The notes under the pieces are model-generated. The model did not search any database. It saw only the letters and a list, made by a program, of their open reading frames with translations, and was not told where the DNA came from. A DNA stretch of 64,000 bases from UBA5794 sp964196275 (GTDB taxonomy: Bacteria; Actinomycetota; Acidimicrobiia; Spongiisociales; UBA5794): the NCBI GenBank assembly GCA_964196275.1, contig CAXMSN010000067.1, forward strand, positions 1-64,000, written 5' to 3'. Positions 41,889 to 50,904 of this stretch are shown piece after piece. The position numbers and the translations under genes were made by a program. The number at the start of each line of letters is the position of its first letter. Position 1 is the first letter of the stretch.

Positions 41889-41991
41889 GTCTCCTCCTCA
41901 CATGAATGTACCAACTCCGACGGCCGCCTGCCCAACGCTCACTCTCTGACCCAGATGTACGATGAACGTATGCGCCACAGAAGGACTGACA

Positions 41992-42765
41992 ATGGAATCT
42001 GAGAACCTCCAGTACACAGTGGACGGGAACGTCGGCTACCTCGAACTTGACCGACCCGATCGTCTCAACGCCATGTCGTTTGAAACGCTGCACGATCTTG
42101 TGACGGTCGCAGCGGAGATCGCTGCCTCAGACGTCAGGTGCCTCGTCATCTCTGGAAGCGGGACCTCGTTCTCTGCCGGTTTCGACGTCGAGTCGTTCCA
42201 GAGCGGGACCCTGTACGAGACGGAGACGGTCACCAGATACGAAGCAGCCGAACTAGGCAGCAGGATGGCCAACGCGATAGAGAACCTCCCGCAGGTGACA
42301 GTTGCAGCGATGCATGGACATGTCGTGGGCGGGGCCGTGGTACTTGCGGCAGCATGCGACCTGAGGGTCGCTGATTCTGACACGGTGTTCTCGATCCCCG
42401 AGATCGACCTTGGCATCCCACTCGGATGGGGCGGGATCAGAAGGCTCGTTCGTGACATCGGGCCCGCACTCACCAAGGAGCTCCTCCTGACGGGTAGGCC
42501 ATTCACCGCGCAGGAAGCGCGTAACGCAGGATTCCTCAACTCTGTCACTGATTCTGGCGGTGCCATGGCGACCGCACGAGAACTCGCGGAGCACATCGCG
42601 ATGAAGTCGAAGTACGTGGTGGTAACGACGAAGCGACACATTGCTGAGGTGGTGGGCGGCGACACATCACGTGACGATGCGCTGAGTCTGATCGCGGGCC
42701 TTGACGACCCCGAATCTGCTCGCTTCCGTGAGGCGTACCTCGCTCGATTCGGAGACACTCCGTAG
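41992..42765 (+). CDS. Enoyl-CoA hydratase/isomerase family protein
   Basis: The 257-residue crotonase-fold protein has VGYLELDRPDRLNAMSFETL, the first oxyanion-hole segment SGSGTSFSAGFDVESF, and GHVVGGAVVLAAACDLRVADSDTVFSIPEIDLGIPLGWGG, where GG supplies the second oxyanion hole and Glu in PEIDLGI is a candidate catalytic residue. It hydrates or isomerises enoyl-CoAs, probably in fatty-acid or amino-acid breakdown. ATG at 41992 with AGGA upstream. Confidence 0.88.
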   Translation: MESENLQYTVDGNVGYLELDRPDRLNAMSFETLHDLVTVAAEIAASDVRCLVISGSGTSFSAGFDVESFQSGTLYETETVTRYEAAELGSRMANAIENLPQVTVAAMHGHVVGGAVVLAAACDLRVADSDTVFSIPEIDLGIPLGWGGIRRLVRDIGPALTKELLLTGRPFTAQEARNAGFLNSVTDSGGAMATARELAEHIAMKSKYVVVTTKRHIAEVVGGDTSRDDALSLIAGLDDPESARFREAYLARFGDTP

Positions 42766-42780
42766 CCGGACGGGGCCGGA

Positions 42781-44022
42781 TCAGGCCAGCACGTTGTGCT
42801 CGGCAACATCGATCGGATCTCTGTCGACGGAGAAGAACTCCATCGGCACATCAGTATCGAAGTCGGCACGCTCCCCGGTGATCCACTGGGCCATCATCGA
42901 GCCGATGATCTGCGACTCCTTAAACCCATGGCCTGAGAAGCCGTTCACAACGGCGAAGCCGTCAACAGCGGTAGGTCCGACGATCGGCAGCACATCCTGC
43001 CGGTTGACGGTGTACAGACTTGCCATGCCTCCAGGGATGCCGCGATATGGGAGCGAGGGGATGCGGTGATGGAGTGCATGGATCTTCGAGTCAACAAACG
43101 ACCGGTCTGCTCGCTCAACGTAGTCGTCGGGGTCGACCTGTTCCATCTCATCCTCCTCAAGCAGTGACCCGATAATCACCTGGTCTCCGCTGGCCTCTGG
43201 CCTGAAGTAGACACCTCCCGCTGCGTCCACGGTCACAGGGATCGGGCGTGCGACGTTGGCCGGCAGGTCCCGATAGATGATCTGAACGCGGGTCGGAACG
43301 AGATCCCACGGCACCTCCAGCCCGACCATCGCGTTGATGAGATTGCACCACGGGCCTGCCGCGTTGATCACAAGGCCAGCACTGATCTCGGAACCGTCGT
43401 CCAGTTGGACACCTGATGCTCGGCCACCGGACATGGTGACGTTCGTCACAGAGGTCCCCAGCCGAACATCGACACCTGCCTTCTTGGAGGCGATCGCAAC
43501 ATCGAGAAGGGCACCGGTCGCATCGAAGAACCCGGTGTCGCGCTCGAGAAGGAATCGACCGCCGGGCGCACACTCGTGCTCGATCTCTCCGGTGAGGTCG
43601 AACGGAACCGTGCATGTCGACAATGCAGGGAAGAGCTCCGTCACCTGATCGGCATCGATGTCGACGACGTCAATGCCCTCCGCAGCGAGCCGAGTCTGAT
43701 CGGCTGCTACCGACCGTGCGTCGTCACCCATCATCCAGAGAACGCCGATGTCATGGAGCCGTCCGTTGGGTTCTGGCGCTCGCAGATACTCCGACCAATT
43801 GCGCCAGATCACATTGCCATCTCGGGCGACCCGGATGCTCTCTGTCTTCGAGTATCGCTGACGCGTGATGGCGGACGATCCGCCGGTCGATCCCTCCCCC
43901 AAGCCGATGCCTTTCTCAAGCACAGCAACAGAGAGTTCTGACCTTCGCGCAATCTGATAGGCGATCGACATCCCCATGATGCCTCCGCCGATGATCGCCA
44001 CATCGACGCTCTCGAGTCGCAC
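42781..44022 (-). CDS. FAD-dependent amine/amino-acid oxidase (DAO family, SoxB-like)
   Basis: The 413-residue flavoprotein has DVAIIGGGIMGMSIAYQIARRSELSVAVLEKG, GSTGGSSAITRQRY, a substrate-domain centre, AGLVINAAGPWCNLINAMVG, and the C-terminal DVLPIVGPTAVDGFAVVNGFSGHGFKESQIIGSMMAQWI. The closest layout is sarcosine oxidase beta subunit or dimethylglycine oxidase. It oxidises secondary or tertiary amino acids. GTG at 44022 has GAGG upstream. It faces the livHMGF operon across 95 bp, so the transporter may import its substrate. Confidence 0.85.
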   Translation of the reverse strand: MRLESVDVAIIGGGIMGMSIAYQIARRSELSVAVLEKGIGLGEGSTGGSSAITRQRYSKTESIRVARDGNVIWRNWSEYLRAPEPNGRLHDIGVLWMMGDDARSVAADQTRLAAEGIDVVDIDADQVTELFPALSTCTVPFDLTGEIEHECAPGGRFLLERDTGFFDATGALLDVAIASKKAGVDVRLGTSVTNVTMSGGRASGVQLDDGSEISAGLVINAAGPWCNLINAMVGLEVPWDLVPTRVQIIYRDLPANVARPIPVTVDAAGGVYFRPEASGDQVIIGSLLEEDEMEQVDPDDYVERADRSFVDSKIHALHHRIPSLPYRGIPGGMASLYTVNRQDVLPIVGPTAVDGFAVVNGFSGHGFKESQIIGSMMAQWITGERADFDTDVPMEFFSVDRDPIDVAEHNVLA

Positions 44023-44117
44023 ACGCACCTCTCTTGTGAACGGGCAAACCCTAGACCGACGAATGACACGCCACTTCAATCGGTCAGGTGTGTGGCTGGC
44101 GCCTACACTCTCAACCC

Positions 44118-45401
44118 GTGCCGACAAGACTCGTACGCCTCACGTTGATCGCCCTGCTGCTGTTGCTCGTGGTTGGCGGCGCCGCTCCTGCATTCGGAGC
44201 CGGCGAGGCCATCAAAGGCAGGCTGAGAGCGACATTCGAAGAGGACCGGACACCCGTCGAAGGTGTCACCATCGACGTGTCCCAGGATGGGCAGCCGATC
44301 GGTTCAGCGGTTTCGGCGGAGGACGGGACCTGGCTCGTACCTGTCCCCGGCGCTGGCACGTATCAGGTCGAACTTGATGTATCCACACTTCCCGACGGAG
44401 TCGGCCTCACTGACCCTGAGAGGGTCATTCTCCCTGCGGTTGAGGTCGGTGAAGGCCAAGAGAAGACGGTGATATTCCGGTTGGGACCGGGAGCCTCTTC
44501 GCCAGTGTCGACGTACCAGCGAGTTGGCTCGCTCACCGTGCTCGGCCTCAAGCTAGGTGCTGTCATCGCGTTGAGCGCGATAGGGCTCTCGCTTGTCTTC
44601 CAGGTGACGGGACTCGTCAACTTCGCCCATGCGGAAATGGTCACGCTCGGTGCGATATCCGCATACCTTTTCCACGGCAGCCCCGTAGGCCCGAAATGGC
44701 CACTGGCCGTTGCCGCGATTTTCGCTGTAGCGATCGGGGCAGCGTTCGGGTTCGTCCAAGAGAAGGCTCTGTGGAAACCCTTGCGCATGAGACAAACAAG
44801 TCTCATAGCGATGATGGTCGTCTCGATCGGCTTGTCGTTTGCGATGAGGAACCTCTTCCTGATCATCTTCAACGGTGAACCCCGAGCCTTCCCCGACTTC
44901 TCGGGTCAATCACCGATCGTGGTTCTCGGCATCCCGATGGTCCCAAAGCACCTGTTCACGATCTTCGCCGCAGCCGTCATACTCGGAGGACTGGGACTCT
45001 TCCTCTCGAAGAGCCGATCAGGCACGGCGCTGCGCGCGGTTTCAGACAACAAGGATCTCGCTGAGTCCTCCGGGATCGACGTGAACAAGATCATCGCTCT
45101 CACATGGGTGCTCGCCGGCGGACTTGCGGCTACCGGAGGCGTCTTCTTCGGCCTCACCGAGACCGTCCAGTGGGACATGGGATTCCGTCTGCTGCTGCTC
45201 ATCTTTGCCGCCGTCGTCCTCGGCGGCCTTGGTACGACGTACGGCGTCATCGCCGGTGCGATGGTCGTTGGGTTAGCGGTTGAGCTGAGCACGCTCTTCA
45301 TCCCCAACGAGCTGAAGACAGCAGTTGGACTCATCGTTCTCATCATCATGCTCCTCGTGCGGCCTCAAGGACTTCTCGGCACCAAAGATCGGATCGGCTG
45401 A
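44118..45401 (+). CDS. livH: LivH-type ABC permease with N-terminal extracytoplasmic domain
   Basis: The 427-residue protein has a signal-like helix (LVRLTLIALLLLLVVGGAAPAFG), then about 110 residues of beta-sandwich (IKGRLRATFEEDRTPVEGVTIDVSQDGQPIGSAVSAEDGTWLVPVPGAGTYQVELD) that look like a CarboxypepD-reg domain. A regular LivH core follows (LSAIGLSLVFQVTGLVNFAHAEMVTLGA onward, eight helices), ending in RPQGLLG. LivH permeases normally start at the core, so the N-terminal domain is unusual. GTG at 44118. Its stop overlaps the next start (TGATG). Confidence 0.88.
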   Translation: MPTRLVRLTLIALLLLLVVGGAAPAFGAGEAIKGRLRATFEEDRTPVEGVTIDVSQDGQPIGSAVSAEDGTWLVPVPGAGTYQVELDVSTLPDGVGLTDPERVILPAVEVGEGQEKTVIFRLGPGASSPVSTYQRVGSLTVLGLKLGAVIALSAIGLSLVFQVTGLVNFAHAEMVTLGAISAYLFHGSPVGPKWPLAVAAIFAVAIGAAFGFVQEKALWKPLRMRQTSLIAMMVVSIGLSFAMRNLFLIIFNGEPRAFPDFSGQSPIVVLGIPMVPKHLFTIFAAAVILGGLGLFLSKSRSGTALRAVSDNKDLAESSGIDVNKIIALTWVLAGGLAATGGVFFGLTETVQWDMGFRLLLLIFAAVVLGGLGTTYGVIAGAMVVGLAVELSTLFIPNELKTAVGLIVLIIMLLVRPQGLLGTKDRIG

Positions 45402-46393
45402 TGGACTGGATAGGCATCCTCACCGACGGCGCCCTCGCCACTGTTGGCCCGCTCACCGCCGCCTATGCCCTTTCCGCGGTCGGCCTCAACCTTCAGTTCG
45501 GATACGGCGGACTACTCAACTTCGGCCACGTTGCGTTCATGATGGTCGGGGCATACGGCACGGCGATAACAGTGGACCTAGGGGGTTCACTCTGGCTCGG
45601 GATCGTGGTCGGAATCCTCGCTGCCGTGCTGCTCGGGTTCCTCCTGGGACTCCCCACACTCCGCCTCAGGGCGGACTACCTCGCGATCGCCACGATCGCG
45701 GTTGCCGAGGCGCTCCGCCTCATCATTCGCTCAACCTGGGCGGCGCCGTTCACCAATGGTGTGTTCGGAATCCAAGGTTTCGCTGACGAGTTCTTTGCTC
45801 TCAATCCGTTCCCAACAGCCAAGCTGTACGGGTTCGGTTCGTTCATCGTCACCGGCAGGAAGCTGTGGGTCATGATCGTCAGCTGGATCGTCGTTCTGCT
45901 CGTGACTCTGCTCGTCAGACGCATCATTTCCAGCCCGTGGGGCCGTGCACTCAAAGCGATCCGAGAGGACGAGGACGCGGCGAGCGCCCTCGGGAAGAAC
46001 CCGTTCATGTTCAAACTTCAGGTGCTGATGCTCGGCGGTGCGATGGCAGGACTTGCAGGCATCCTGATCGGCATCGAGCAGCAGAACGTGACACCCGATG
46101 GCTATCTACCGAAGGTGACATTCATCCTCTACGTGATCGTGATCCTCGGTGGCGCCGGCACGATCTGGGGCCCGATTCTCGGTGCGGTCGTCTTCCAGTT
46201 CCTCTTCTTCACCATCGACTCCTTCATGGTGGATTCCCAGGCCCACGTCGGATGGGTCAACGACCTGCTCTCCCCATCCGATGCCGGACAGCTCAAGCTC
46301 GTATTCGTCGGCATCGGGTTGATGCTGCTCATGATCTTCAGACCGCAGGGTCTCCTCGGAGACCGAGAGGAGACGTTGATCGATGAGCGCTGA
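45401..46393 (+). CDS. livM: LivM-type ABC permease
   Basis: The 330-residue permease has YALSAVGLNLQFGYGGLLNFGHVAFMMVGAYG, LPTLRLRADYLAIATIAVAEALR, SPWGRALKAIREDEDAASALGKN and a C-terminal FRPQGLLG, all LivM hallmarks. With LivH it forms the membrane channel of a branched-chain or other hydrophobic amino-acid importer. It overlaps livH by one base and livG by 11 bp. Confidence 0.92.
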   Translation: MDWIGILTDGALATVGPLTAAYALSAVGLNLQFGYGGLLNFGHVAFMMVGAYGTAITVDLGGSLWLGIVVGILAAVLLGFLLGLPTLRLRADYLAIATIAVAEALRLIIRSTWAAPFTNGVFGIQGFADEFFALNPFPTAKLYGFGSFIVTGRKLWVMIVSWIVVLLVTLLVRRIISSPWGRALKAIREDEDAASALGKNPFMFKLQVLMLGGAMAGLAGILIGIEQQNVTPDGYLPKVTFILYVIVILGGAGTIWGPILGAVVFQFLFFTIDSFMVDSQAHVGWVNDLLSPSDAGQLKLVFVGIGLMLLMIFRPQGLLGDREETLIDER

Positions 46394-47210
46394 GATCCAC
46401 GACCGATTCGCAGAGGCAACCCCGGGCTCCACCAAGCCAGACGCTGTCCTCGTCGCGGACAAAGTGAGTCGTTCCTTTGGGGGCGTTCATGCCGTGGACG
46501 TAGACCACCTCGAAGTACAGCGACATACGGTGACATCGCTCATCGGACCCAACGGTGCCGGAAAGACGACTCTCTTCAACCTGCTCACAGGCTTCGACAA
46601 ACCGGACACAGGTAGCTGGAGCCTCGACGGCGTCGACCTGAGTAGTCAGTCGCCCCACGAGATCGCACGTGCCGGCATGGTGCGGACGTTCCAATTGACG
46701 AGGACGCTCTCACGGCTGTCGGTGCTCGACAACATGCTTGTCGGAGCCAAGGGGAATCCTGGAGAGCGACTCAAGGGAGCATTCCTCGGTGGCTGGCGAT
46801 CAACGGAGGATCAGAACATCGAGCGGGCACACGACCTCCTCGATCGTTTCTCTCTCGCCCAGGTGACGAATGACTTCGCAGGCTCGTTGTCGGGTGGTCA
46901 GCGGAAGTTGCTGGAGATGGCGCGTGCCCTCATGGTCGAGCCGACGATCGTGATGCTCGATGAGCCCATGGCCGGCGTCAATCCCGCGCTGACGCAATCG
47001 CTCCTTGGCCACATCACTTCGCTGAGGGACGAGGGACTGACCGTCGTGTTCGTGGAGCACGACATGGATGTCATCCAGGAGATTTCAGACTGGGTCGTGG
47101 TCCTTGCGGAGGGCAAGATCATCTCCGAGGGCACACCGGACGACATATCGCACGATCCCGAGGTCATCGATGCATACCTCGGCAAGCATCATGGGGAGGC
47201 GGCATCGTGA
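46383..47210 (+). CDS. livG: LivG-type ABC ATPase
   Basis: The 275-residue ATPase has Walker A GPNGAGKTT, signature LSGGQRKLLEMARALM, Walker B IVMLDEPMAGVNP and switch His in FVEHDMDVI. The long insert after Q-loop (GNPGERLKGAFLGGWRS) and C-terminal VIDAYLG are typical of LivG. It powers the liv importer. GTGA overlap with livF. Confidence 0.93.
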   Translation: MSAEIHDRFAEATPGSTKPDAVLVADKVSRSFGGVHAVDVDHLEVQRHTVTSLIGPNGAGKTTLFNLLTGFDKPDTGSWSLDGVDLSSQSPHEIARAGMVRTFQLTRTLSRLSVLDNMLVGAKGNPGERLKGAFLGGWRSTEDQNIERAHDLLDRFSLAQVTNDFAGSLSGGQRKLLEMARALMVEPTIVMLDEPMAGVNPALTQSLLGHITSLRDEGLTVVFVEHDMDVIQEISDWVVVLAEGKIISEGTPDDISHDPEVIDAYLGKHHGEAAS

Positions 47211-47938
47211 GCGAGAACAGGATTCTCACCGCGACAGATGTCGTCGCCGGATACCTGCCAGGTGTCGACATCCTCCAAGGCATGAGCTTGTACCTTGACC
47301 AGGGGGAACTCGTCGGGATCATCGGACCGAACGGCGCTGGAAAGTCGACGTTCGTCAAGGCGGTGTTCGGACTTGTGGATGTTCGCTCAGGGTCTGTCAC
47401 GTTGAGGGGAGAATCGATCACGGACCTTCCTGCACACGAACTCGTCGAACGAGGAGTCGGATATGTGCCACAGCGAGGCAACGTGTTCGGGACACTCACC
47501 GTTGAGGAGAATCTCAAGATGGGCGTCTTCCTCCGGCCGCACACGTGGGAGGAGCGGTTCGAGATCGTTGCCGATCTGTTCCCATTGCTCAACGATCGCA
47601 GGGGCCAGCGTGCAGGTCTCCTATCAGGCGGTGAGAGGCAGATGGTGGCGATGGGAAGAGCCCTGATGATGGACCCCTCGGTGCTTCTGCTTGACGAGCC
47701 ATCGGCAGGGCTGTCCCCCTCGAACCAAGACATCGTCTTCGAGCGCGTACGGCGAATCGTCAACGCTGGCGTATCAGTGCTCATGGTCGAACAGAACGCA
47801 CGGCGCTGTCTCCAGATCGCAGACCGCGCCTACGTCCTCGACCAGGGGCAAACTGCCCACACCGGGGCGGGAAAGGATCTGCTCCACGATCCCAAGGTCA
47901 TCGAGCTGTACCTCGGAACCCTCGGCAAGGTCGATTAG
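47207..47938 (+). CDS. livF: LivF-type ABC ATPase
   Basis: The 243-residue ATPase has Walker A GPNGAGKST, Q-loop YVPQRGNVFGTLTVEENL, signature LSGGERQMVAMGRALM, Walker B VLLLDEPSAGLSP and the C-terminal VIELYLG. It is the second ATPase of the liv transporter and the last gene of the operon, followed by repeats and a terminator. Confidence 0.93.
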   Translation: MSENRILTATDVVAGYLPGVDILQGMSLYLDQGELVGIIGPNGAGKSTFVKAVFGLVDVRSGSVTLRGESITDLPAHELVERGVGYVPQRGNVFGTLTVEENLKMGVFLRPHTWEERFEIVADLFPLLNDRRGQRAGLLSGGERQMVAMGRALMMDPSVLLLDEPSAGLSPSNQDIVFERVRRIVNAGVSVLMVEQNARRCLQIADRAYVLDQGQTAHTGAGKDLLHDPKVIELYLGTLGKVD

Positions 47939-47943
47939 TAGGG

Positions 47944-48035
47944 CAGCAGGTAGTACGTATCGGAGGTCTCCGATGCTGGGTCGTACTACGTGCTGGATAC
48001 CTCATACGTGCTTCCAATACGTACTACGTACTGCC
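47944..48035. repeat. TACGTA-type intergenic repeat cluster
   Basis: AGTACGTATCGGAGG, TCGTACTACGTGCTGGATAC, CATACGTGCTTCC and AATACGTACTACGTACTGCC lie between livF and the terminator. It is the longest copy of this family in the window. Confidence 0.6.
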
Positions 48036-48052
48036 TGTCTTCTCCCACAAAC

Positions 48053-48086
48053 GGAAATGGGGCCCGCCGAAGCGGACCCCATTTCC
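48053..48086. terminator. Convergent hairpin terminator
   Basis: GGAAATGGGG(C)CCGC - CGAA - GCGG(A)CCCCATTTCC forms a 14-bp stem with one mismatch and a four-base loop, between the convergent livF and binding-protein genes. It can end transcripts from both sides. Confidence 0.8.
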
Positions 48087-48105
48087 ATCGATTTCTGTCT
48101 TCGCG

Positions 48106-49446
48106 CTAGGCGCCCGGAGGAGCCACAGCTTGACCGTCGGTCTGTGCCGCACCGTCAGCGTCATACGTAAAGATGTCGTATGTGCCGATACCAGGCTCAC
48201 CGTCCGCACCGAAGTCCAGTGGGCCGGAAGCGCCGTCGTAGTCGATGTCTTCACCTGCGACGAGAAGGTCGTAACAGTCGCCGAAGCTCGTGCACTTCGT
48301 GCCGTCCTTCGTCACGCTGATCAGATTATTCACGTAGACCGCTGGGTCCGAGCTCTGTGCCTCTTGGGCAGCGAGCACCTCGACCAACAGGCAGTCAAAG
48401 AAGTGGGACGAGAAGATCAACGGCGTACCTGGGTACGCGGCCTCGAGGCGATCAGAGAACCCTGGGGTTCCATTCGCCGGCGAGGATGAAGGTGCCGTGC
48501 CACGAATACCGAAGAGCAGCGTTGCATCGCCACCGAGCTGATCAGCGCCGACCGAGTCCTTGAACCCGTCAGCGACGTAGATCGCGCCCTCGTATTTGCC
48601 CTGCAAGTCGAGGATCATCTGGCCACCCTCTGAGAAGGTGATCATGACGAGTGCGTCTGCACCCGATGCTGCAACCTCATCAGCGACGTCAGTGAAGGAC
48701 ACTGAGTCTGGTGGGTATGCGATCTTCGAGACCTCAGCACCGTTGTCGGTCAGGAATCCCTCAAGCAGGTCGGCGAAGCCAACGCCATACGTGTCGTTCC
48801 GGTAGGCGATAACCACTGTCTCGTGGCCATCGTCCTGGACGACACTGCCAAGCAAGGGAGCTTGAAGCACGTCAGAAGGAGCAGTACGGATGTAGTACGG
48901 ATTGAACTCAGGAGCCGACAACGACGCGCCCGTGTTCGAACCCGAACACATCACGACGTTGCTGTCCTGGACCTTGTCGACGACCGCTGTCGTAACGCCG
49001 GACGCCGCCGCCCCAAGGATGCCGTTGAACGTGCCGTCGAGATACTTGTCGACGGTCACCGAACCAACCGCAGGATCCGTTCCAGAGTCGCCGTACTCAA
49101 CGGTGACAAGTCCCGGAATCACAGCGTTGATCTCATCAACACCCATGCGAATTGGATTCTCAAGCGCATCGATGATGACCGCGAGGCCACCGGTCTGTGG
49201 CAGCAGGGTGCCAAGCTTGACCGGAATTGCTTCGAACTCCGGGAGCGCTTCAGTAGTCGTCGGCGCGACTGTGGTAGTGGGAGCCGCCGTTGTCGTCGGC
49301 GCCTCCGTTGTGGTCGGCGCGGCCGTGGTCGTAGGAGCAGCTTCCTCTTCGCCTTCATCACCAGAACTGGCGATGACGATGATCACGATGATGGCAACAG
49401 CAGCCACCGCGATCCAAGGGAGCCACTTTTTAAGGTTTTCATTCAC
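48106..49446 (-). CDS. livK: ABC transporter substrate-binding protein (LivK/periplasmic-binding-like I)
   Basis: The 446-residue protein has an uncleaved or lipid-free anchor helix (LPWIAVAAVAIIVIIVIASSG), an Ala/Pro/Thr spacer of PTTT repeats, then a type I periplasmic-binding fold. The fold shows VKLGTLLPQTGGLAVI, GVDEINA, GILGAAASGVTTAVVD, VMCSGSNTGASLS, YRNDTYGVGFADLL and ADALVMITFSEGG. It binds the substrate for livHMGF; the ligand class is inferred from the operon. GTG at 49446 has GGAGG seven bases upstream; an ATG at 49461 is possible. Confidence 0.88.
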   Translation of the reverse strand: MNENLKKWLPWIAVAAVAIIVIIVIASSGDEGEEEAAPTTTAAPTTTEAPTTTAAPTTTVAPTTTEALPEFEAIPVKLGTLLPQTGGLAVIIDALENPIRMGVDEINAVIPGLVTVEYGDSGTDPAVGSVTVDKYLDGTFNGILGAAASGVTTAVVDKVQDSNVVMCSGSNTGASLSAPEFNPYYIRTAPSDVLQAPLLGSVVQDDGHETVVIAYRNDTYGVGFADLLEGFLTDNGAEVSKIAYPPDSVSFTDVADEVAASGADALVMITFSEGGQMILDLQGKYEGAIYVADGFKDSVGADQLGGDATLLFGIRGTAPSSSPANGTPGFSDRLEAAYPGTPLIFSSHFFDCLLVEVLAAQEAQSSDPAVYVNNLISVTKDGTKCTSFGDCYDLLVAGEDIDYDGASGPLDFGADGEPGIGTYDIFTYDADGAAQTDGQAVAPPGA

Positions 49447-49574
49447 GTTGAATGCCTCCATGTAGTTCTTGACGCACGGGACGGAGCCGCGTGCGTCATG
49501 GGAGCGTAGCCACCACAAGGCTCGACCGACAACATGTTTCCCGATGCACACCGCTCTTGCGTTACCGTTCGACG

Positions 49575-50900
49575 ATGGCTGATTCCTCAGAATCGCACGT
49601 ACAAAGGCAGCGCCAACGCCTTACGGCGACCGTTACCGACCTCGATGTCGACAGGCAGCGAGCCCTGCTGGTAGGGCTCGTCAGGTCGCGAAACGACCGC
49701 GCTCGTGGTTTGGCGAGTATCGAGGAGCTTGCACGCCTGACCGAGACGGCGGGCTCGGATCCCGTGGAATCGGTGCTGGTACGCCGCGAACGCCCCGTAG
49801 CGGCAACGTTCATCGGCAAAGGCAAACTCCAGGAACTCGTGGGCGTGTCAAAGGTCGAGGACATCGACGTCGTTGTGTTCGACAACGAACTCACGCCAGC
49901 CCAACAGCGAAACCTCCAGCAGGCTTTCCAGTGCGACGTCGTCGACCGCGTTGCCCTGATCCTCGACATCTTCGCCCAGCACGCCCACACGAAGGAGGGC
50001 ATGCTCCAGGTTGAGCTCGCGCAGTCCAGATACCGGCTCCCCCGCCTCAGGGGCAAGGGCATCGAATTGAGCCGCCTCGGTGCAGGGATCGGCACACGAG
50101 GACCCGGTGAGACGAAGCTCGAGACCGACCGCAGGCGGATCCTCGACCGTATCCGCAAGATCGAGGGTGAACTCAAGGATGCCAGCCGATCACGTGCGAC
50201 AAGAAGCAAGCGGCGGAGGGGATCTGGCGAGTCGGTTGTGGCGATCGTCGGATACACGAACGCGGGCAAGTCGACGCTGTTCAACCAGATGACGGACGCT
50301 GGTGTCCTCGTGGAGGACAGCCTCTTCGCAACGCTCGACTCGACGGTGCGCAAGCTCCAACTTCCTCAGGGCCATACGGCGTTGGTGACGGACACGGTCG
50401 GCTTCGTGCGAGAACTGCCCCACGAGCTTGTCGAAGCGTTCCGCTCCACGCTGGAAGAGGTCGCCGACGCAGACCTTCTCATCCACCTCGTTGACGCATC
50501 CGATGCTGACCCCGACCTACAACTCGCCTCCGTTCGGGCCGTGCTCAACGAGATCGGTGCCGAGAATGTCGAGGAGTACGTCGTCTTCAACAAGATCGAC
50601 GCCGCGGGTCCGACCACCACCGGGCGGCTCCAGGCCTTGCACCCGGATGCGGGTTTCATCTCAGCCAAAACGGGCGAGGGCGTCGACGGACTCCTCAATG
50701 ACATCGTCGCTGAGCTACACGCCCACACGGTCGAACTTTCCCTTTTGATCCCATACGCACGAGGCGATGTCGTCACGGAAGCCCACAACGCTGGCGATGT
50801 CCTGAAGGTCGACCACACCGACGCCGGGACCGAGGTGACCGTTCGGATACCGCACGACGACGCCCACCGATTCAGAGAGTTCGTGATCCCTGCGGAATAG
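49575..50900 (+). CDS. hflX: HflX ribosome-associated GTPase
   Basis: The 441-residue protein has the HflX N-terminal domain (TFIGKGKLQEL, VVVFDNELTPAQQRNLQ, VDRVALILDIFAQHAHTKEGMLQVELAQSRYRLPRLRG), the coiled helix GTRGPGETKLETDRRRI, and a G domain with G1 GYTNAGKST, G2/G3 DTVGFVRELPHELVEAF and G4 VFNKIDA. It splits stalled 70S ribosomes using GTP. The ATG at 49575 fits the family start; the binding-protein gene is divergent. Confidence 0.94.
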   Translation: MADSSESHVQRQRQRLTATVTDLDVDRQRALLVGLVRSRNDRARGLASIEELARLTETAGSDPVESVLVRRERPVAATFIGKGKLQELVGVSKVEDIDVVVFDNELTPAQQRNLQQAFQCDVVDRVALILDIFAQHAHTKEGMLQVELAQSRYRLPRLRGKGIELSRLGAGIGTRGPGETKLETDRRRILDRIRKIEGELKDASRSRATRSKRRRGSGESVVAIVGYTNAGKSTLFNQMTDAGVLVEDSLFATLDSTVRKLQLPQGHTALVTDTVGFVRELPHELVEAFRSTLEEVADADLLIHLVDASDADPDLQLASVRAVLNEIGAENVEEYVVFNKIDAAGPTTTGRLQALHPDAGFISAKTGEGVDGLLNDIVAELHAHTVELSLLIPYARGDVVTEAHNAGDVLKVDHTDAGTEVTVRIPHDDAHRFREFVIPAE

Positions 50901-50904
50901 CGAG

